Of a stretch of 64,000 nt of DNA, positions 26,681 to 36,839 are shown piece after piece. The notes beneath the pieces were generated by a model, which saw only the letters and a program-made list of their open reading frames with translations, did not search any database and was not told the DNA's origin. The DNA comes from Winslowiella toletana (lineage in GTDB: Bacteria > Pseudomonadota > Gammaproteobacteria > Enterobacterales > Enterobacteriaceae). The translations under genes and the position numbers were made by a program. How positions within the stretch are numbered: the stretch's first letter is position 1; every line of letters begins with the position of its first letter. Location: positions 62,001-126,000 of the forward strand of contig NZ_CP134152.1 in NCBI RefSeq assembly GCF_032164335.1, given 5' to 3'.

Positions 26681-26936
26681 GCCATTGTCTCCCCAAGTAA
26701 AAAAGTTGCTTGCAATTATATAGCGCACTATCTATATTTTATTCCATGACATTACAACAAAATGTCAAAAAAGAGCCGGACGCGCCACTGTTGCTTGATT
26801 GGCCCTCTTGCTCAGGCCGGAATCAGCTATGCTGATGGTTGATAGTTATAGTGATTTTCAATATAAATCGCTCGCGATTTAATAGTGTATATAGATGCCC
26901 CTGAGGGCGAATCCCTGACAATAAGGAATACTGTTT

Positions 26937-27365
26937 ATGTCATTAGAAAAAGTCGTCTATCGTGCAAAAGCTAAAGCAACCGGCGGTCGTGATGGTCGTG
27001 CAACCTCTTCCGACGGCGTGCTGGACGTAAAACTGGGCGTGCCAAAAGAGATGGGCGGGGCCGGTGGCGAGGCGACAAACCCTGAGCAGCTGTTTGCTGC
27101 CGGTTACTCTGCATGCTTCCTGGGTGCAATGAAGTTTGTTGCCGGACGCGACAAAATTGCGATGCCTAAAGACGCGTTTATCGAAGGTGAAGTGGGTATT
27201 GGCCCTTTGCCAACCGGTTTTGGTATTGAAGCGCAGCTGAATATTCACCTGCCAGGTATGGACGAAGCTGAAGCTCAGAAGCTGGTCGATGCCGCGCATA
27301 TCGTTTGCCCGTACTCTAATGCCACGCGCAACAATATTGATGTGACGCTGAATATCATTAACTAA
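26937..27365 (+). CDS. Organic hydroperoxide resistance protein (Ohr/OsmC family)
   Basis: 142 residues. Two redox cysteines lie in the family contexts [12 protein letters not shown] and [14 protein letters not shown], the Ohr pattern. Ohr reduces organic and lipid hydroperoxides with dihydrolipoamide as electron source. AAGGA ribosome site upstream. No adjacent OhrR regulator is seen. The name fits Ohr better than OsmC because of the VCPYS motif and length. Confidence 0.92.
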   Translation: MSLEKVVYRAKAKATGGRDGRATSSDGVLDVKLGVPKEMGGAGGEATNPEQLFAAGYSACFLGAMKFVAGRDKIAMPKDAFIEGEVGIGPLPTGFGIEAQLNIHLPGMDEAEAQKLVDAAHIVCPYSNATRNNIDVTLNIIN

Positions 27366-27638
27366 GCTTCCCGGGCGGCAACCCTGCCGCCTCTGTTTTA
27401 TCCCGCCGACTTGTCCAAAACGCGCCTTTCCCGTTACAAATTTAATTTTCCCTGAACAATAGCGCTAAATATGTTTAACTACGCGGCGATTTCAGCGAAA
27501 ACGTCAGACATTTCGCTTAAGAATCATCTTGATCATGATTTCAGAACGTCTAATTGCCCTTATTCCCGAACTCTGGCGCGACAACAGGGTCTGATTAGCG
27601 TTTAGAGTTTACTTCGTTACGCCGGGAAAAAAGGTCGA

Positions 27639-29330
27639 ATGAATTTTATAAAATCGTTAACGCAACAGAAGTTATCCATTCTGCTTGCCCTCTATATTGG
27701 TATCTTGCTGAATCTCCCCGTCTTTTATCGACGTTTTGATCCTTTACTGACCCACTCTTCTTTGAAAAGCTGGCTGTCTGCCACCGCTGAAGTCGTTGCT
27801 ATTGTTTTACTGACCTTCTTTCTGATGCGCATATTATCGCTCGGCGGGAAAATCTTTTATCGCATTGTCGCCAGCTTAATGGTGCTTATTTCCGTAGCGG
27901 CCAGCTACTACATGGCGTTTTTCAACGTGGTGATTGGCTACGGCATTGTGGCGTCGGTAATGACTACCGATATTGATCTGTCTAAAGAAGCGGTAGGGTT
28001 CCAGTTTGTCATCTGGATGGTGGTGGTCAGTGCACTTCCGCTGCTGATGATTTGGCGTAACAAGTTAAGCCTGACGCTGCTTGAGCAGCTAAAAACCCCC
28101 GGGCATCGCATCAGACCCCTGATCGTTATGGTGATCTCGCTGGCACTGGTCTATCTGCCGATTCGCTACTTTGATCAGGCACAGTCAAAACAAGAGAAAA
28201 TCACCAATGTCGATCTGCCAAGCTATGGCGGCGTGGTGGCGCACTCTTATCTGCCGTCCAACTGGCTTGCCGCGCTGGGTTTATTTGCATATACCCGTGC
28301 TGATGAGTCAATGAACGATCAGGACTTACTGGATCCGGCGCAGGAGTTTACTTATGTGGCCCCTGCCGGTCTTGATGATACCTATGTGGTATTTGTGATT
28401 GGTGAAACCACGCGCTGGGACCATATGGGAATTCTTGGTTACGAGCGTGATACCACGCCAAATCTCTCTAAAGAGAAGAACCTGGTGGCGTTCCGTGGCG
28501 AATCCTGTGATACCGCGACTAAACTCTCGCTGCGCTGCATGTTTGTCCGTGAAGGCGGGACGATGGATAATCCCGGCCGTACGCTGAAAGAGCAGAACGT
28601 GTTTGCGGTGCTGAAAGCGCTGGGCTTCAGTTCTGAGCTGTTCGCGATGCAGAGCGAAGTCTGGTTTTACAACAATACCGATGCGGATAACTACGCTTTC
28701 CGTGAGCAAATTGGCTCAGAGAAGCGCAATCAGGGCAAAGCAGTGGATGATATGCTGCTGGTGCCGGAGCTGAAAGCCTCCGTTGACCGTCATCCGAACG
28801 GTAAGCACCTGGTGGTGCTGCATACTAAAGGTTCGCATTACCTCTATTCTCAGCGCTATCCGCGTGAGTTTGCCCGCTATCAGCCGGAGTGTATGGGAGT
28901 TGATGATTTCTGCAGCAAAGATCAGCTGATTAATGCCTTTGATAACTCGGTACTCTACACCGATACCGTATTACACAGCGTGTTTGATCAGCTGCGCGAT
29001 AAAAAGGCCATTGTCTTCTACGCATCGGATCATGGTGAATCCATCGACGAGAATATGCATCTGCACGGCACGCCGCGTGAAATGGCCCCACCAGAGCAGT
29101 TCCGGGTGCCAATGATTATCTGGGCGTCGGATAAATATCTGGCTGATGCAGACAATAAGAGCGCCTTTGAGCGGCTGCAGGCGCAACAGCGTCTGGGGAA
29201 AACCCATCGCCATGTTGAGTTGTACGATACCATTCTGGGCTGCTTAGGTTACACCTCTCCGGATGGGGGTATTAACCCGGCAAATAACTGGTGTCAGGCT
29301 CCGGCGAAGAGTGGGCAGGAAAATCCCTGA
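27639..29330 (+). CDS. eptB: Kdo2-lipid A phosphoethanolamine transferase EptB
   Basis: 563 residues. Five N-terminal transmembrane segments (to about residue 185) precede a periplasmic alkaline-phosphatase-like domain. The metal/nucleophile region has VIGETTRWDHMGILGY and ESCDTATKLSLRCMFV, with the nucleophile Thr in CDTATK, and the zinc-ligand block YASDHGESIDEN follows later. It transfers phosphoethanolamine to the outer Kdo of LPS. In E. coli it lies just before proK and dpp, the same order as here. In E. coli the gene is controlled by sigma E and the sRNA MgrR; I see no decisive site here. Confidence 0.94.
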   Translation: MNFIKSLTQQKLSILLALYIGILLNLPVFYRRFDPLLTHSSLKSWLSATAEVVAIVLLTFFLMRILSLGGKIFYRIVASLMVLISVAASYYMAFFNVVIGYGIVASVMTTDIDLSKEAVGFQFVIWMVVVSALPLLMIWRNKLSLTLLEQLKTPGHRIRPLIVMVISLALVYLPIRYFDQAQSKQEKITNVDLPSYGGVVAHSYLPSNWLAALGLFAYTRADESMNDQDLLDPAQEFTYVAPAGLDDTYVVFVIGETTRWDHMGILGYERDTTPNLSKEKNLVAFRGESCDTATKLSLRCMFVREGGTMDNPGRTLKEQNVFAVLKALGFSSELFAMQSEVWFYNNTDADNYAFREQIGSEKRNQGKAVDDMLLVPELKASVDRHPNGKHLVVLHTKGSHYLYSQRYPREFARYQPECMGVDDFCSKDQLINAFDNSVLYTDTVLHSVFDQLRDKKAIVFYASDHGESIDENMHLHGTPREMAPPEQFRVPMIIWASDKYLADADNKSAFERLQAQQRLGKTHRHVELYDTILGCLGYTSPDGGINPANNWCQAPAKSGQENP

Positions 29331-29445
29331 TCCTGCTTTTAAAGGAAGCACTTAGCTTACGTTCGCACGCTTTCCAGGCAATCGGTAAGCATTTTTCAAA
29401 AAGTCATTGACGCTATCAGGGGGTAGCAGTAACATGCGCCCCCAT

Positions 29446-29522
29446 CGGCGAGTAGCGCAGCTTGGTAGCGCAACTGGTTTGGGACCAGTGGGTCGGAGGT
29501 TCGAATCCTCTCTCGCCGACCA
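29446..29522 (+). tRNA. tRNA-Pro, anticodon UGG
   Basis: 77-nt cloverleaf with acceptor CGGCGAG / CTCGCCG, encoded CCA end, T-arm GGTTCGAATCC and anticodon loop TTTGGGA giving UGG. It sits where E. coli has proK (anticodon CGG), between eptB and dppA, but its sequence matches the proM-type UGG isoacceptor. Confidence 0.97.
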
Positions 29523-29529
29523 TCTTCAG

Positions 29530-29559
29530 AACCCCAGTCAGCAATGACTGGGGTTTTTT
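29530..29559 (+). terminator. Terminator after tRNA-Pro
   Basis: 10-bp stem ACCCCAGTCA / TGACTGGGGT with loop GCAA (29531-29554), followed by a T run. Confidence 0.92.
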
Positions 29560-30212
29560 GCTTTTTGCATCCGCCATTTTCTTTGTTATCTCTTCAGTAA
29601 TCTGACCAGCTTAACCTTTCTCTGCCGCTGTTTTATTCGACGTAAAACACTTCTCTGCATTCTGATAGCTGTGATTTGCCTTAAACCCTTGCACCGTACG
29701 GGCTGAGCGCTTAATTCGCGACACGTTCTTCTTATGACCGATTCCCGCTTGTTGACCATTTCTTATGCCACAATGCCAGCATATTTAGCTGCTTTGGTGC
29801 TGGATAACAAAATTTATCGAGCAGTTATTCAGCGTTTAACGACAATTTTTATTTGTTTTTTAGTGGTGTAAATCGCTGGTAAATTTTTGTTACACGCGAT
29901 CATTGTCTGGTTATTGGTGGCTGTAGAGTGTTTTTTAACTGTAATTGTTAGCAGGAAGTTTTTTTTATGTTTGCTTGCTGTTTCTCACACTCTGTGTAAA
30001 TACCTGATAGTTGTATTGACGTTGGTTGCAACTGTTGACAAATTGATGCCTCAGTGAAGTGGAAGTAAGCGGATTCGTCTGATGGATTCCACGGAGTCAG
30101 ACGTAAATAAAACTGCTTTTAACCGAAATTCTTCATTGATCTCCTGACCACATTAAAAAAACACAGGTCGGGCGTAACGCACACAACAACACATCACAAT
30201 TGGAGCATAAGC
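29560..30212 (+). promoter_or_regulatory. dppA: dppA promoter and leader region
   Basis: About 650 bp without a gene. It is AT-rich, with dyads such as TGTAA...TTACA (about 29868-29895). The last 40 bases before dppA are C/A-rich (ACACAACAACACATCACA around 30180-30198), ending in a GGAG ribosome site. In E. coli the dppA leader is a known target of the sRNA GcvB, whose seed is G/U-rich; this stretch fits such a target. The exact promoter is not resolved. Confidence 0.5.
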
Positions 30213-31823
30213 ATGAGTATTTCCTTGGCTAAATCAGGGATGCTGAAGGTTGGTCTGAGCCTGATCGCTATGACCGTTGCCGCAGGTGTCCAGGCGAAAA
30301 CCCTCGTCTACTGTTCAGAAGGCTCACCTGAGGGCTTTAACCCGCAGTTATTCACCTCCGGCACTACCTACGACGCCAGTTCTCGTCAGATTTATAACCG
30401 TCTGGTTGAATTTAAAATTGGTACGACCGAAATTCAGCCGGCGCTGGCTGAAAAATGGGACGTCAGTGAAGATGGCAAAACCTATACATTCCACCTGCGT
30501 AAAGGTGTGAAATGGCACACGACCAAAGACTTCAAGCCAACCCGCGATTTTAATGCCGACGACGTTATCTTTACCTTTGAGCGTCAGCTGGATAAAAACA
30601 ACAAGTATCACGGCGTTTCCGGCGGCAGCTACGAATACTTCGAAGGCATGGATATGCCTAATCTGATCAGCAAAGTTGAGAAAGTAGACGATAACACCGT
30701 GCGCTTTGTGCTGACCCGTCCTGAAGCACCGTTCCTCGCTGACCTGGGGATGGATTTTGCCTCCGTGCTGTCTGCCGAATATGCCGATAACATGCTGAAA
30801 GCCGGCACCCCGGAAAAAGTGGACCTGAACCCGGTAGGGACTGGCCCATTCCAGCTGCTGCAGTACCAGAAAGATTCACGCATTTTGTATAAAGCTAACG
30901 CCGATTACTGGGGCACCAAGCCGAAGATTGATCGCTTAGTGTTCTCTATCACGCCAGACGCGTCCGTGCGTTACGCGAAAATGCAGAAAGGCGAATGCCA
31001 GGTGATGCCGTACCCGAATCCGGCAGATATCGCGCGCATGAAGCAGGATAAAAACATCAACCTGATGGAGCAGCCTGGCCTGAACGTCGGCTATCTGTCA
31101 TTTAACGTTGAGAAAAAACCGCTGGATAATCTGAAAGTGCGTCAGGCGCTGACCATGGCGGTAAATAAGAAAGCCATCATCGAAGCGGTTTATCAGGGTG
31201 CAGGCCAGTCGGCTAAAAACCTGATCCCACCAACCATGTGGGGCTACAACGATGAAGTGCAGGATTACCCATACGATGTGGAAAAAGCCAAAGCTCTGCT
31301 GAAAGAAGCGGGCATGGCAGATGGCTTCAGCATCGATCTGTGGGCGATGCCGGTACAACGCCCTTATAACCCGAACGCGCGCCGTATGGCTGAGATGATT
31401 CAGGCTGACTGGGCGAAAATCGGCGTGAAAGCCAAAATCGTAACCTACGAGTGGGGCGAGTATCTGAAGCGTGCCAAAGCCGGTGAGCATCAGACGGTTA
31501 TGATGGGCTGGACCGGTGATAACGGGGATCCGGATAACTTCTTCGCGACCCTGTTCAGCTGCGCAGCGGCGAAAGATGGTTCTAACTATTCGCGCTGGTG
31601 TTACAAGCCGTTTGAAGATCAGATTCAGCCTGCCCGTGCAACTGAAGATCACGAAAAACGTATCTCTTACTACAAGCAAGCTCAGGTTGTGATGCACGAC
31701 CAGGCGCCTGCTCTGATTATCGCGCATTCTACTGTCTATGAGCCAGTCAGTAAGAAAGTCAGTGGTTATGTCGTCGATCCATTAGGCGGCCACTACTTCG
31801 TCAACGTCGATATCGCAGAGTAA
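30213..31823 (+). CDS. dppA: Dipeptide ABC transporter, periplasmic binding protein
   Basis: 536 residues with a signal peptide cleaved after VQAK-type Ala (about residue 28; mature KTLVYCSEGSPEGFNPQ). It matches E. coli DppA in length and in blocks such as NRLVEFKIGTTEIQPALAEKW and GWTGDNGDPDNFF. It binds dipeptides in the periplasm for uptake and also serves dipeptide chemotaxis and haem uptake in E. coli. Separated from dppB by 184 bp with a strong hairpin, which should give an excess of binding protein. Confidence 0.97.
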   Translation: MSISLAKSGMLKVGLSLIAMTVAAGVQAKTLVYCSEGSPEGFNPQLFTSGTTYDASSRQIYNRLVEFKIGTTEIQPALAEKWDVSEDGKTYTFHLRKGVKWHTTKDFKPTRDFNADDVIFTFERQLDKNNKYHGVSGGSYEYFEGMDMPNLISKVEKVDDNTVRFVLTRPEAPFLADLGMDFASVLSAEYADNMLKAGTPEKVDLNPVGTGPFQLLQYQKDSRILYKANADYWGTKPKIDRLVFSITPDASVRYAKMQKGECQVMPYPNPADIARMKQDKNINLMEQPGLNVGYLSFNVEKKPLDNLKVRQALTMAVNKKAIIEAVYQGAGQSAKNLIPPTMWGYNDEVQDYPYDVEKAKALLKEAGMADGFSIDLWAMPVQRPYNPNARRMAEMIQADWAKIGVKAKIVTYEWGEYLKRAKAGEHQTVMMGWTGDNGDPDNFFATLFSCAAAKDGSNYSRWCYKPFEDQIQPARATEDHEKRISYYKQAQVVMHDQAPALIIAHSTVYEPVSKKVSGYVVDPLGGHYFVNVDIAE

Positions 31824-31838
31824 GTCGTTATACCCTGC

Positions 31839-31862
31839 AGGGCCAGCCTGGCTGGCCCTTTT
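31839..31862 (+). terminator. Hairpin/attenuator between dppA and dppB
   Basis: Stem AGGGCCAGC / GCTGGCCCT (31839-31847 with 31851-31859), 3-base loop and a short T run. It likely ends most transcripts after dppA and protects their 3' end, with read-through to dppBCDF. Confidence 0.75.
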
Positions 31863-32007
31863 CCCGGATGAATAAACTGGTCAAGGCGCGAGCTGGCTCC
31901 TGTGAGAGTCAGAGCGTCGCGGTGAGCGCTGTCTGGTTTACCGCAAGATGTGAGCAATTATAATCCCGTCGGCTACGCGCTGCGGGAAAATACAGAGATT
32001 ACGGATT

Positions 32008-33027
32008 ATGCTGCAGTTCATACTCCGACGTTTGGGTTTGGTTATCCCAACGTTTATTGGTATCACCCTGTTAACTTTCGCTTTCGTTCACCTGATTCCG
32101 GGCGACCCGGTAATGATTATGGCCGGTGAACGTGGCATCTCTCCTGAACGTCATGCCCAGTTACTGGCCCAGTTGGGGCTGGACCAGCCGATGTGGAAGC
32201 AGTACCTCACCTACATTAATGGTGTGTTGCATGGCGATCTGGGTATCTCCCTGAAAAGCCGCATCCCGGTATGGGACGAATTTGTACCGCGCTTTAAAGC
32301 CACGCTGGAGCTGGGCATCTGCGCGATGCTGTTTGCAATTGCGGTAGGCATTCCGGTTGGCGTGCTGGCGGCAGTAAAACGCGGGTCAATCTTTGATCAT
32401 ACCGCTGTTGGGATCTCCCTGACCGGTTACTCAATGCCAATCTTCTGGTGGGGCATGATGATGATCATGCTGGTGTCGGTGCAGCTTAACCTGACGCCGG
32501 TCTCCGGGCGCATCGGCGATACGGTGTTCCTTGACGATACCATGCCGCTGACCGGTTTTATGCTGATTGATACGCTGATTTGGGGCGAGCCAGGCAACTT
32601 CCATGATGCCGTGATGCATATGATTCTGCCTGCGGTAGTGCTGGGCACCATACCGCTGGCGGTAATTGTGCGTATGACGCGTTCATCAATGCTGGAAGTG
32701 CTGGGCGAGGATTACATCCGTACTGCTCGCGCTAAAGGGCTGACGCGCATGCGGGTGATTGTGGTGCATGCGCTACGTAATGCGATGTTACCGGTGGTCA
32801 CCGTGATCGGTCTGCAAGTCGGCACGTTGCTGGCAGGTGCGATCCTCACCGAAACCATTTTCTCCTGGCCGGGACTGGGCCGCTGGCTGATCGATGCTTT
32901 ACAGCGTCGTGACTATCCGGTGGTTCAGGGCGGCGTCCTGCTGGTTGCTACCTTGATTATCCTGGTAAACCTGCTGGTCGACCTGCTGTATGGCGTGGTT
33001 AACCCACGTATCCGACATAAAAAATAA
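32008..33027 (+). CDS. dppB: Dipeptide ABC transporter permease DppB
   Basis: 339 residues, the E. coli length. Six membrane segments; N-terminal block MLQFILRRLGLVIPTFIGITLLTF and the EAA-loop region GEDYIRTARAKGLTRMRV are typical of DppB/OppB permeases. Forms the inner-membrane channel together with DppC. Confidence 0.97.
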   Translation: MLQFILRRLGLVIPTFIGITLLTFAFVHLIPGDPVMIMAGERGISPERHAQLLAQLGLDQPMWKQYLTYINGVLHGDLGISLKSRIPVWDEFVPRFKATLELGICAMLFAIAVGIPVGVLAAVKRGSIFDHTAVGISLTGYSMPIFWWGMMMIMLVSVQLNLTPVSGRIGDTVFLDDTMPLTGFMLIDTLIWGEPGNFHDAVMHMILPAVVLGTIPLAVIVRMTRSSMLEVLGEDYIRTARAKGLTRMRVIVVHALRNAMLPVVTVIGLQVGTLLAGAILTETIFSWPGLGRWLIDALQRRDYPVVQGGVLLVATLIILVNLLVDLLYGVVNPRIRHKK

Positions 33028-33037
33028 GGGGGCCAGG

Positions 33038-33940
33038 ATGTCTCAAATTACTCCGGGCAGCGTCAGCGCTGCACCAAAGCCGATGACCCCGATTCAGGAA
33101 TTCTGGCACTATTTTAAGCGTAACAAGGGTGCGGTTGTCGGCCTGGTCTACGTGGTGGTCATGATTTTAATCGCGGTGTTCGCCAGCGTGCTGGCACCGC
33201 ACGCGCCTGCTGAGCAGTTCCGTGATGCACTGCTGCGCCCGCCGGTCTGGCAGGAAGGCGGCAGCTGGCAGTTTATTTTGGGTACTGACGATGTTGGCCG
33301 TGACGTGCTGTCACGCCTGATGTACGGCGCACGCCTGTCGCTGCTGGTTGGCTGTATGGTGGTGGTGCTGTCACTGATCCTCGGCGTGGTGTTCGGCTTA
33401 ATCGCCGGTTACGTCGGTGGTGCGGTAGATGCGGCGATTATGCGTCTGGTCGATATCATGCTGGCGCTGCCAAGCCTGCTGCTGGCATTGGTACTGGTTG
33501 CCATCTTTGGCCCGTCGATCGTTAATGCTTCGATTGCGCTGACCTTTGTGGCACTGCCGCACTATATCCGCTTAACCCGCGCCGCGGTATTGGTGGAAGT
33601 GAACCGTGACTATGTTACCGCGTCGAGAGTCGCGGGTGCTGGCGCACTGCGGCAGATGTTCGTCAATATTTTGCCGAACTGCCTCGCACCGCTGATCGTG
33701 CAGGCGTCTCTTGGCTTCTCCAACGCGATTCTTGATATGGCTGCGTTGGGCTTCTTGGGTATGGGCGCGCAACCGCCAACGCCGGAGTGGGGCACCATGC
33801 TCTCCGACGTATTGCAGTATGCGCAAAGTGCCTGGTGGGTCGTCACCTTCCCGGGTGTTGCGATTCTGCTGACGGTTCTGGCATTTAACCTGATGGGTGA
33901 TGGCTTACGTGATGCCCTCGACCCGAAACTCAAGCAGTAA
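33038..33940 (+). CDS. dppC: Dipeptide ABC transporter permease DppC
   Basis: 300 residues from ATG 33038 (MSQITPGSVSAAPKPMTP), 10 bp after dppB with a ribosome site GGGGGCCAGG; a longer frame from 32990 would overlap dppB without need. Six membrane segments, with the EAA-type loop RDYVTASRVAGAGALRQMF. Partner permease of DppB. Confidence 0.96.
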   Translation: MSQITPGSVSAAPKPMTPIQEFWHYFKRNKGAVVGLVYVVVMILIAVFASVLAPHAPAEQFRDALLRPPVWQEGGSWQFILGTDDVGRDVLSRLMYGARLSLLVGCMVVVLSLILGVVFGLIAGYVGGAVDAAIMRLVDIMLALPSLLLALVLVAIFGPSIVNASIALTFVALPHYIRLTRAAVLVEVNRDYVTASRVAGAGALRQMFVNILPNCLAPLIVQASLGFSNAILDMAALGFLGMGAQPPTPEWGTMLSDVLQYAQSAWWVVTFPGVAILLTVLAFNLMGDGLRDALDPKLKQ

Positions 33941-33952
33941 AGAGGCACCGAC

Positions 33953-34939
33953 ATGGCGTTATTAAATGTAGATAAATTATCGGTGCATTTCGGCGACGAA
34001 AAGGCACCGTTTCGTGCGGTTGACCGCATTAGTTACCAGGTTGAGCAGGGGCAGGTAGTCGGTATTGTCGGCGAATCTGGCTCCGGTAAATCGGTCAGCT
34101 CGCTGGCGATTATGGGGCTGATCGATTATCCCGGCAGGGTGATGGCCGACAAGCTGGAGTTTAACCAGCGCGACCTGAAGAAAATCTCGGAGAAAGAGCG
34201 GCGTCAGCTGGTGGGTTCGGAAGTGGCGATGATTTTCCAGGATCCAATGACCAGCCTTAACCCGTGCTATACCGTCGGTTTTCAGATTATGGAAGCGATC
34301 AAGGTTCACCAGGGCGGCAACCGCCGTACTCGTCGCCAGCGCGCCATCGATCTGCTTAACCAGGTGGGGATTCCCGATCCGGCCTCGCGTCTCGACGTTT
34401 ATCCGCACCAGCTTTCTGGCGGAATGAGCCAGCGCGTGATGATCGCCATGGCGATTGCCTGCCGCCCTAAATTACTGATTGCCGATGAACCGACCACCGC
34501 ACTGGACGTGACGATTCAGGCACAGATTATTGAGCTGCTGCTCGACCTGCAACGTCAGGAAAATATGGCGCTGATCCTGATTACTCACGATCTGGCGCTG
34601 GTGGCGGAAGCGGCACAGCACATTATTGTGATGTACGCCGGGCAAGTGGTGGAAACCGGGAAAGCGGTCGATATTTTCCGTGCACCGCGGCACCCGTATA
34701 CCCAGGCGCTGTTACGTGCGTTGCCGGAGTTTGCCGCCGATAAAGCGCGTCTGGCTTCGTTGCCGGGCGTGGTGCCGGGTAAATATGACCGCCCAGAGGG
34801 CTGTCTGCTTAACCCGCGCTGCCCGTATGCCAACGTGCGCTGCCGTACCGAAGAACCTGAACTGCGTGATATTCCAGGGCGTCAGTCCAAATGCCATTTC
34901 CCTCTGGATGATGCCGGGAGACCAACTTATGAGTCATGA
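33953..34939 (+). CDS. dppD: Dipeptide ABC transporter ATPase DppD
   Basis: 328 residues with Walker A GESGSGKS, signature LSGGMSQR and Walker [13 protein letters not shown]. The C-terminal oligopeptide-transporter extension includes [14 protein letters not shown], a Cys-rich segment that in this family can hold an iron-sulfur cluster. It energises dipeptide uptake with DppF. Its end overlaps the dppF start by 11 bp. Confidence 0.97.
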   Translation: MALLNVDKLSVHFGDEKAPFRAVDRISYQVEQGQVVGIVGESGSGKSVSSLAIMGLIDYPGRVMADKLEFNQRDLKKISEKERRQLVGSEVAMIFQDPMTSLNPCYTVGFQIMEAIKVHQGGNRRTRRQRAIDLLNQVGIPDPASRLDVYPHQLSGGMSQRVMIAMAIACRPKLLIADEPTTALDVTIQAQIIELLLDLQRQENMALILITHDLALVAEAAQHIIVMYAGQVVETGKAVDIFRAPRHPYTQALLRALPEFAADKARLASLPGVVPGKYDRPEGCLLNPRCPYANVRCRTEEPELRDIPGRQSKCHFPLDDAGRPTYES

Positions 34940-35936
34940 TAAATCGCTGGAGCAGCAGTATCTGTTGCAGGCTATCGATCTGAAAAAGCACTATCCGGTG
35001 AAGAAAGGGCTGTTTGGTCAGGAACGCCTGGTTAAAGCGTTGGATGGCGTTTCGTTTAATCTTGAGCGCGGCAAAACGCTGGCGGTAGTCGGTGAGTCGG
35101 GCTGCGGAAAATCGACGCTTGGCCGCCTGCTGACGATGATTGAGACGCCCACCGAAGGCCAGCTGTATTGGCACGGTCAGGATTTGCTGAAACACGATCC
35201 CCAGGCGCAGAAGTTGCGTCGGCAGAAAATCCAGATTGTGTTCCAGAATCCGTATGGCTCGCTGAATCCGCGTAAAAAGGTCAGCCAGATACTGGAAGAG
35301 CCGTTACAGATTAATACCAGCCTGAGCAAAGCCGAGCGCCGTGAAAAAACGCTGGAGATGATGGCGAAAGTGGGTCTGAAAACCGAGCATTATGATCGCT
35401 ATCCTCATATGTTTTCCGGTGGTCAGCGCCAGCGCATCGCGATTGCCCGTGGCCTGATGCTCGATCCGGATGTGCTGATCGCTGATGAGCCGGTCTCCGC
35501 GCTTGATGTATCGGTCAGGGCGCAGGTATTGAATCTGATGATGGATCTGCAACAAGACCTCGGCCTTTCTTACGTGTTTATTTCCCATGACTTATCGGTT
35601 GTTGAACATATCGCCGATGAAGTGATGGTGATGTATCTTGGCCGCTGCGTGGAAAAGGGCAGCAAAGAGGCGATTTTTGCCAATCCACGTCATCCGTATA
35701 CTCAGGCGCTGTTGTCGGCAACACCGCGTCTGAATCCGGACGACCGTCGTGAACGTATTAAGCTGACGGGAGAACTGCCCAGCCCGCTTAATCCACCGCC
35801 GGGATGTGCGTTTAATGCCCGCTGTCGTCGTCGTTTCAGCACCTGCACGCAGTTGCAGCCAACGCTGAAGCAGTATGGTGAACAACAAATCGCCTGTTTT
35901 GCCGTCGATCAGGATGAGCAGCAACACGCGGTGTAA
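34929..35936 (+). CDS. dppF: Dipeptide ABC transporter ATPase DppF
   Basis: 335 residues from ATG 34929 ([15 protein letters not shown]). A much longer open frame starting inside dppD is not the gene, since the first 83 codons there encode no family sequence. Walker [10 protein letters not shown], signature FSGGQRQR, Walker [13 protein letters not shown], and a C-terminal Cys-containing tail ([14 protein letters not shown]). Last gene of dppABCDF, followed by a terminator. Confidence 0.97.
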   Translation: MSHDKSLEQQYLLQAIDLKKHYPVKKGLFGQERLVKALDGVSFNLERGKTLAVVGESGCGKSTLGRLLTMIETPTEGQLYWHGQDLLKHDPQAQKLRRQKIQIVFQNPYGSLNPRKKVSQILEEPLQINTSLSKAERREKTLEMMAKVGLKTEHYDRYPHMFSGGQRQRIAIARGLMLDPDVLIADEPVSALDVSVRAQVLNLMMDLQQDLGLSYVFISHDLSVVEHIADEVMVMYLGRCVEKGSKEAIFANPRHPYTQALLSATPRLNPDDRRERIKLTGELPSPLNPPPGCAFNARCRRRFSTCTQLQPTLKQYGEQQIACFAVDQDEQQHAV

Positions 35937-35944
35937 ATCAAATC

Positions 35945-35969
35945 AGGCCGACATCTGTCGGCCTTTTTT
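35945..35969 (+). terminator. Terminator after dppF
   Basis: Stem AGGCCGAC / GTCGGCCT (35945-35952 with 35957-35964) and a T run. The 270 bp from here to bcsO are AT-rich with no gene and should hold the promoter of the first cellulose operon. Confidence 0.9.
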
Positions 35970-36242
35970 ACCGACATAACTTTGACTAACCCCTTCATTC
36001 AGTGATGATTAATTTCTTTCTTACTCATCTTTCAGCATGAGAAAAATCCCGCTTTATCCATTTAAGAATTTTAAATAGTTACGGTGACCATAAATAACAG
36101 ACGTAATCATTCTGGAATTAACTAATCCATTGGATTAAAAACAATGATGTATCATCACGTTTAATTAATTAGAATCTTCTGACTCAACATTTTGGAGTGT
36201 GCTATATTTTTCTCAAATCAAGCCATTAATACGTTGAATCAT

Positions 36243-36839
36243 ATGAAAAGTTATGATGATTTGCAGCGATTCAAAGAAAAAACGCAAACAAATAACATCA
36301 AATTCAAGGACATGTCCGAGCAATCCCTTGAATCTGATACCACTAATTGGGCAATCATCAAGCAATTACTCAATGACAATAACGGCGATTCTGCGCTGGA
36401 GCGTGGGCAAAGTATTGATGTGATTCAACCGCAACCGATACCAAAAGATCAGTTTGCCTCACCGGTCTCAGCGCATCAGGTGGTGAAGTCTTTTATTGCC
36501 GCTCCGTCGGTGACTCATCAGGACGGCTCACTGTTTGACAGTATTGCGGCAACGCTAAAGCCCGCTGCCGAATTGTCGTCAGCACGGCCAGACATGCCGC
36601 CAGCTGCACAAATGACACCGCCTGCTGCGGCTTCCATTTCGCCGTGGACTGAAGCTGCTGCTGTTCCCCTGTTTCAGCAGGCCGCCGCTCAACTGGCTGC
36701 TGCGCCGCCTGTCAGCCATACTGAAAATACGTCGCGTTACAAACAGTTGTTTCACTCCCGTTCTGCCAGCCCGGCAATCAGTCTGACCAAAGATGCATTA
36801 CTTAAACCCCTGCTGGAGAAGATTGCTTTATGCCGTTAG
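36243..36839 (+). CDS. bcsO: Cellulose biosynthesis protein BcsO
   Basis: 198 residues from ATG 36243 (MKSYDDLQRFKEKTQ); a TTG at 36192 would give 17 more residues but has no room for its own ribosome site. The N-terminus is charged, the rest is Pro/Ala-rich and probably disordered (RPDMPPAAQMTPPAAASISP), and a conserved-looking C-terminal stretch SRYKQLFHSR ends it. This fits BcsO, a Pro-rich accessory protein found in type I-like bcs operons of enterobacteria, with no known enzyme activity. The end overlaps the bcsQ start by 10 bp. Confidence 0.82.
   Translation: MKSYDDLQRFKEKTQTNNIKFKDMSEQSLESDTTNWAIIKQLLNDNNGDSALERGQSIDVIQPQPIPKDQFASPVSAHQVVKSFIAAPSVTHQDGSLFDSIAATLKPAAELSSARPDMPPAAQMTPPAAASISPWTEAAAVPLFQQAAAQLAAAPPVSHTENTSRYKQLFHSRSASPAISLTKDALLKPLLEKIALCR

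Noticed and set aside
34680-34928. N-terminal extension of dppF reaching into dppD
   Set aside because: The extension is an out-of-frame reading of dppD; family sequence begins at 34929.
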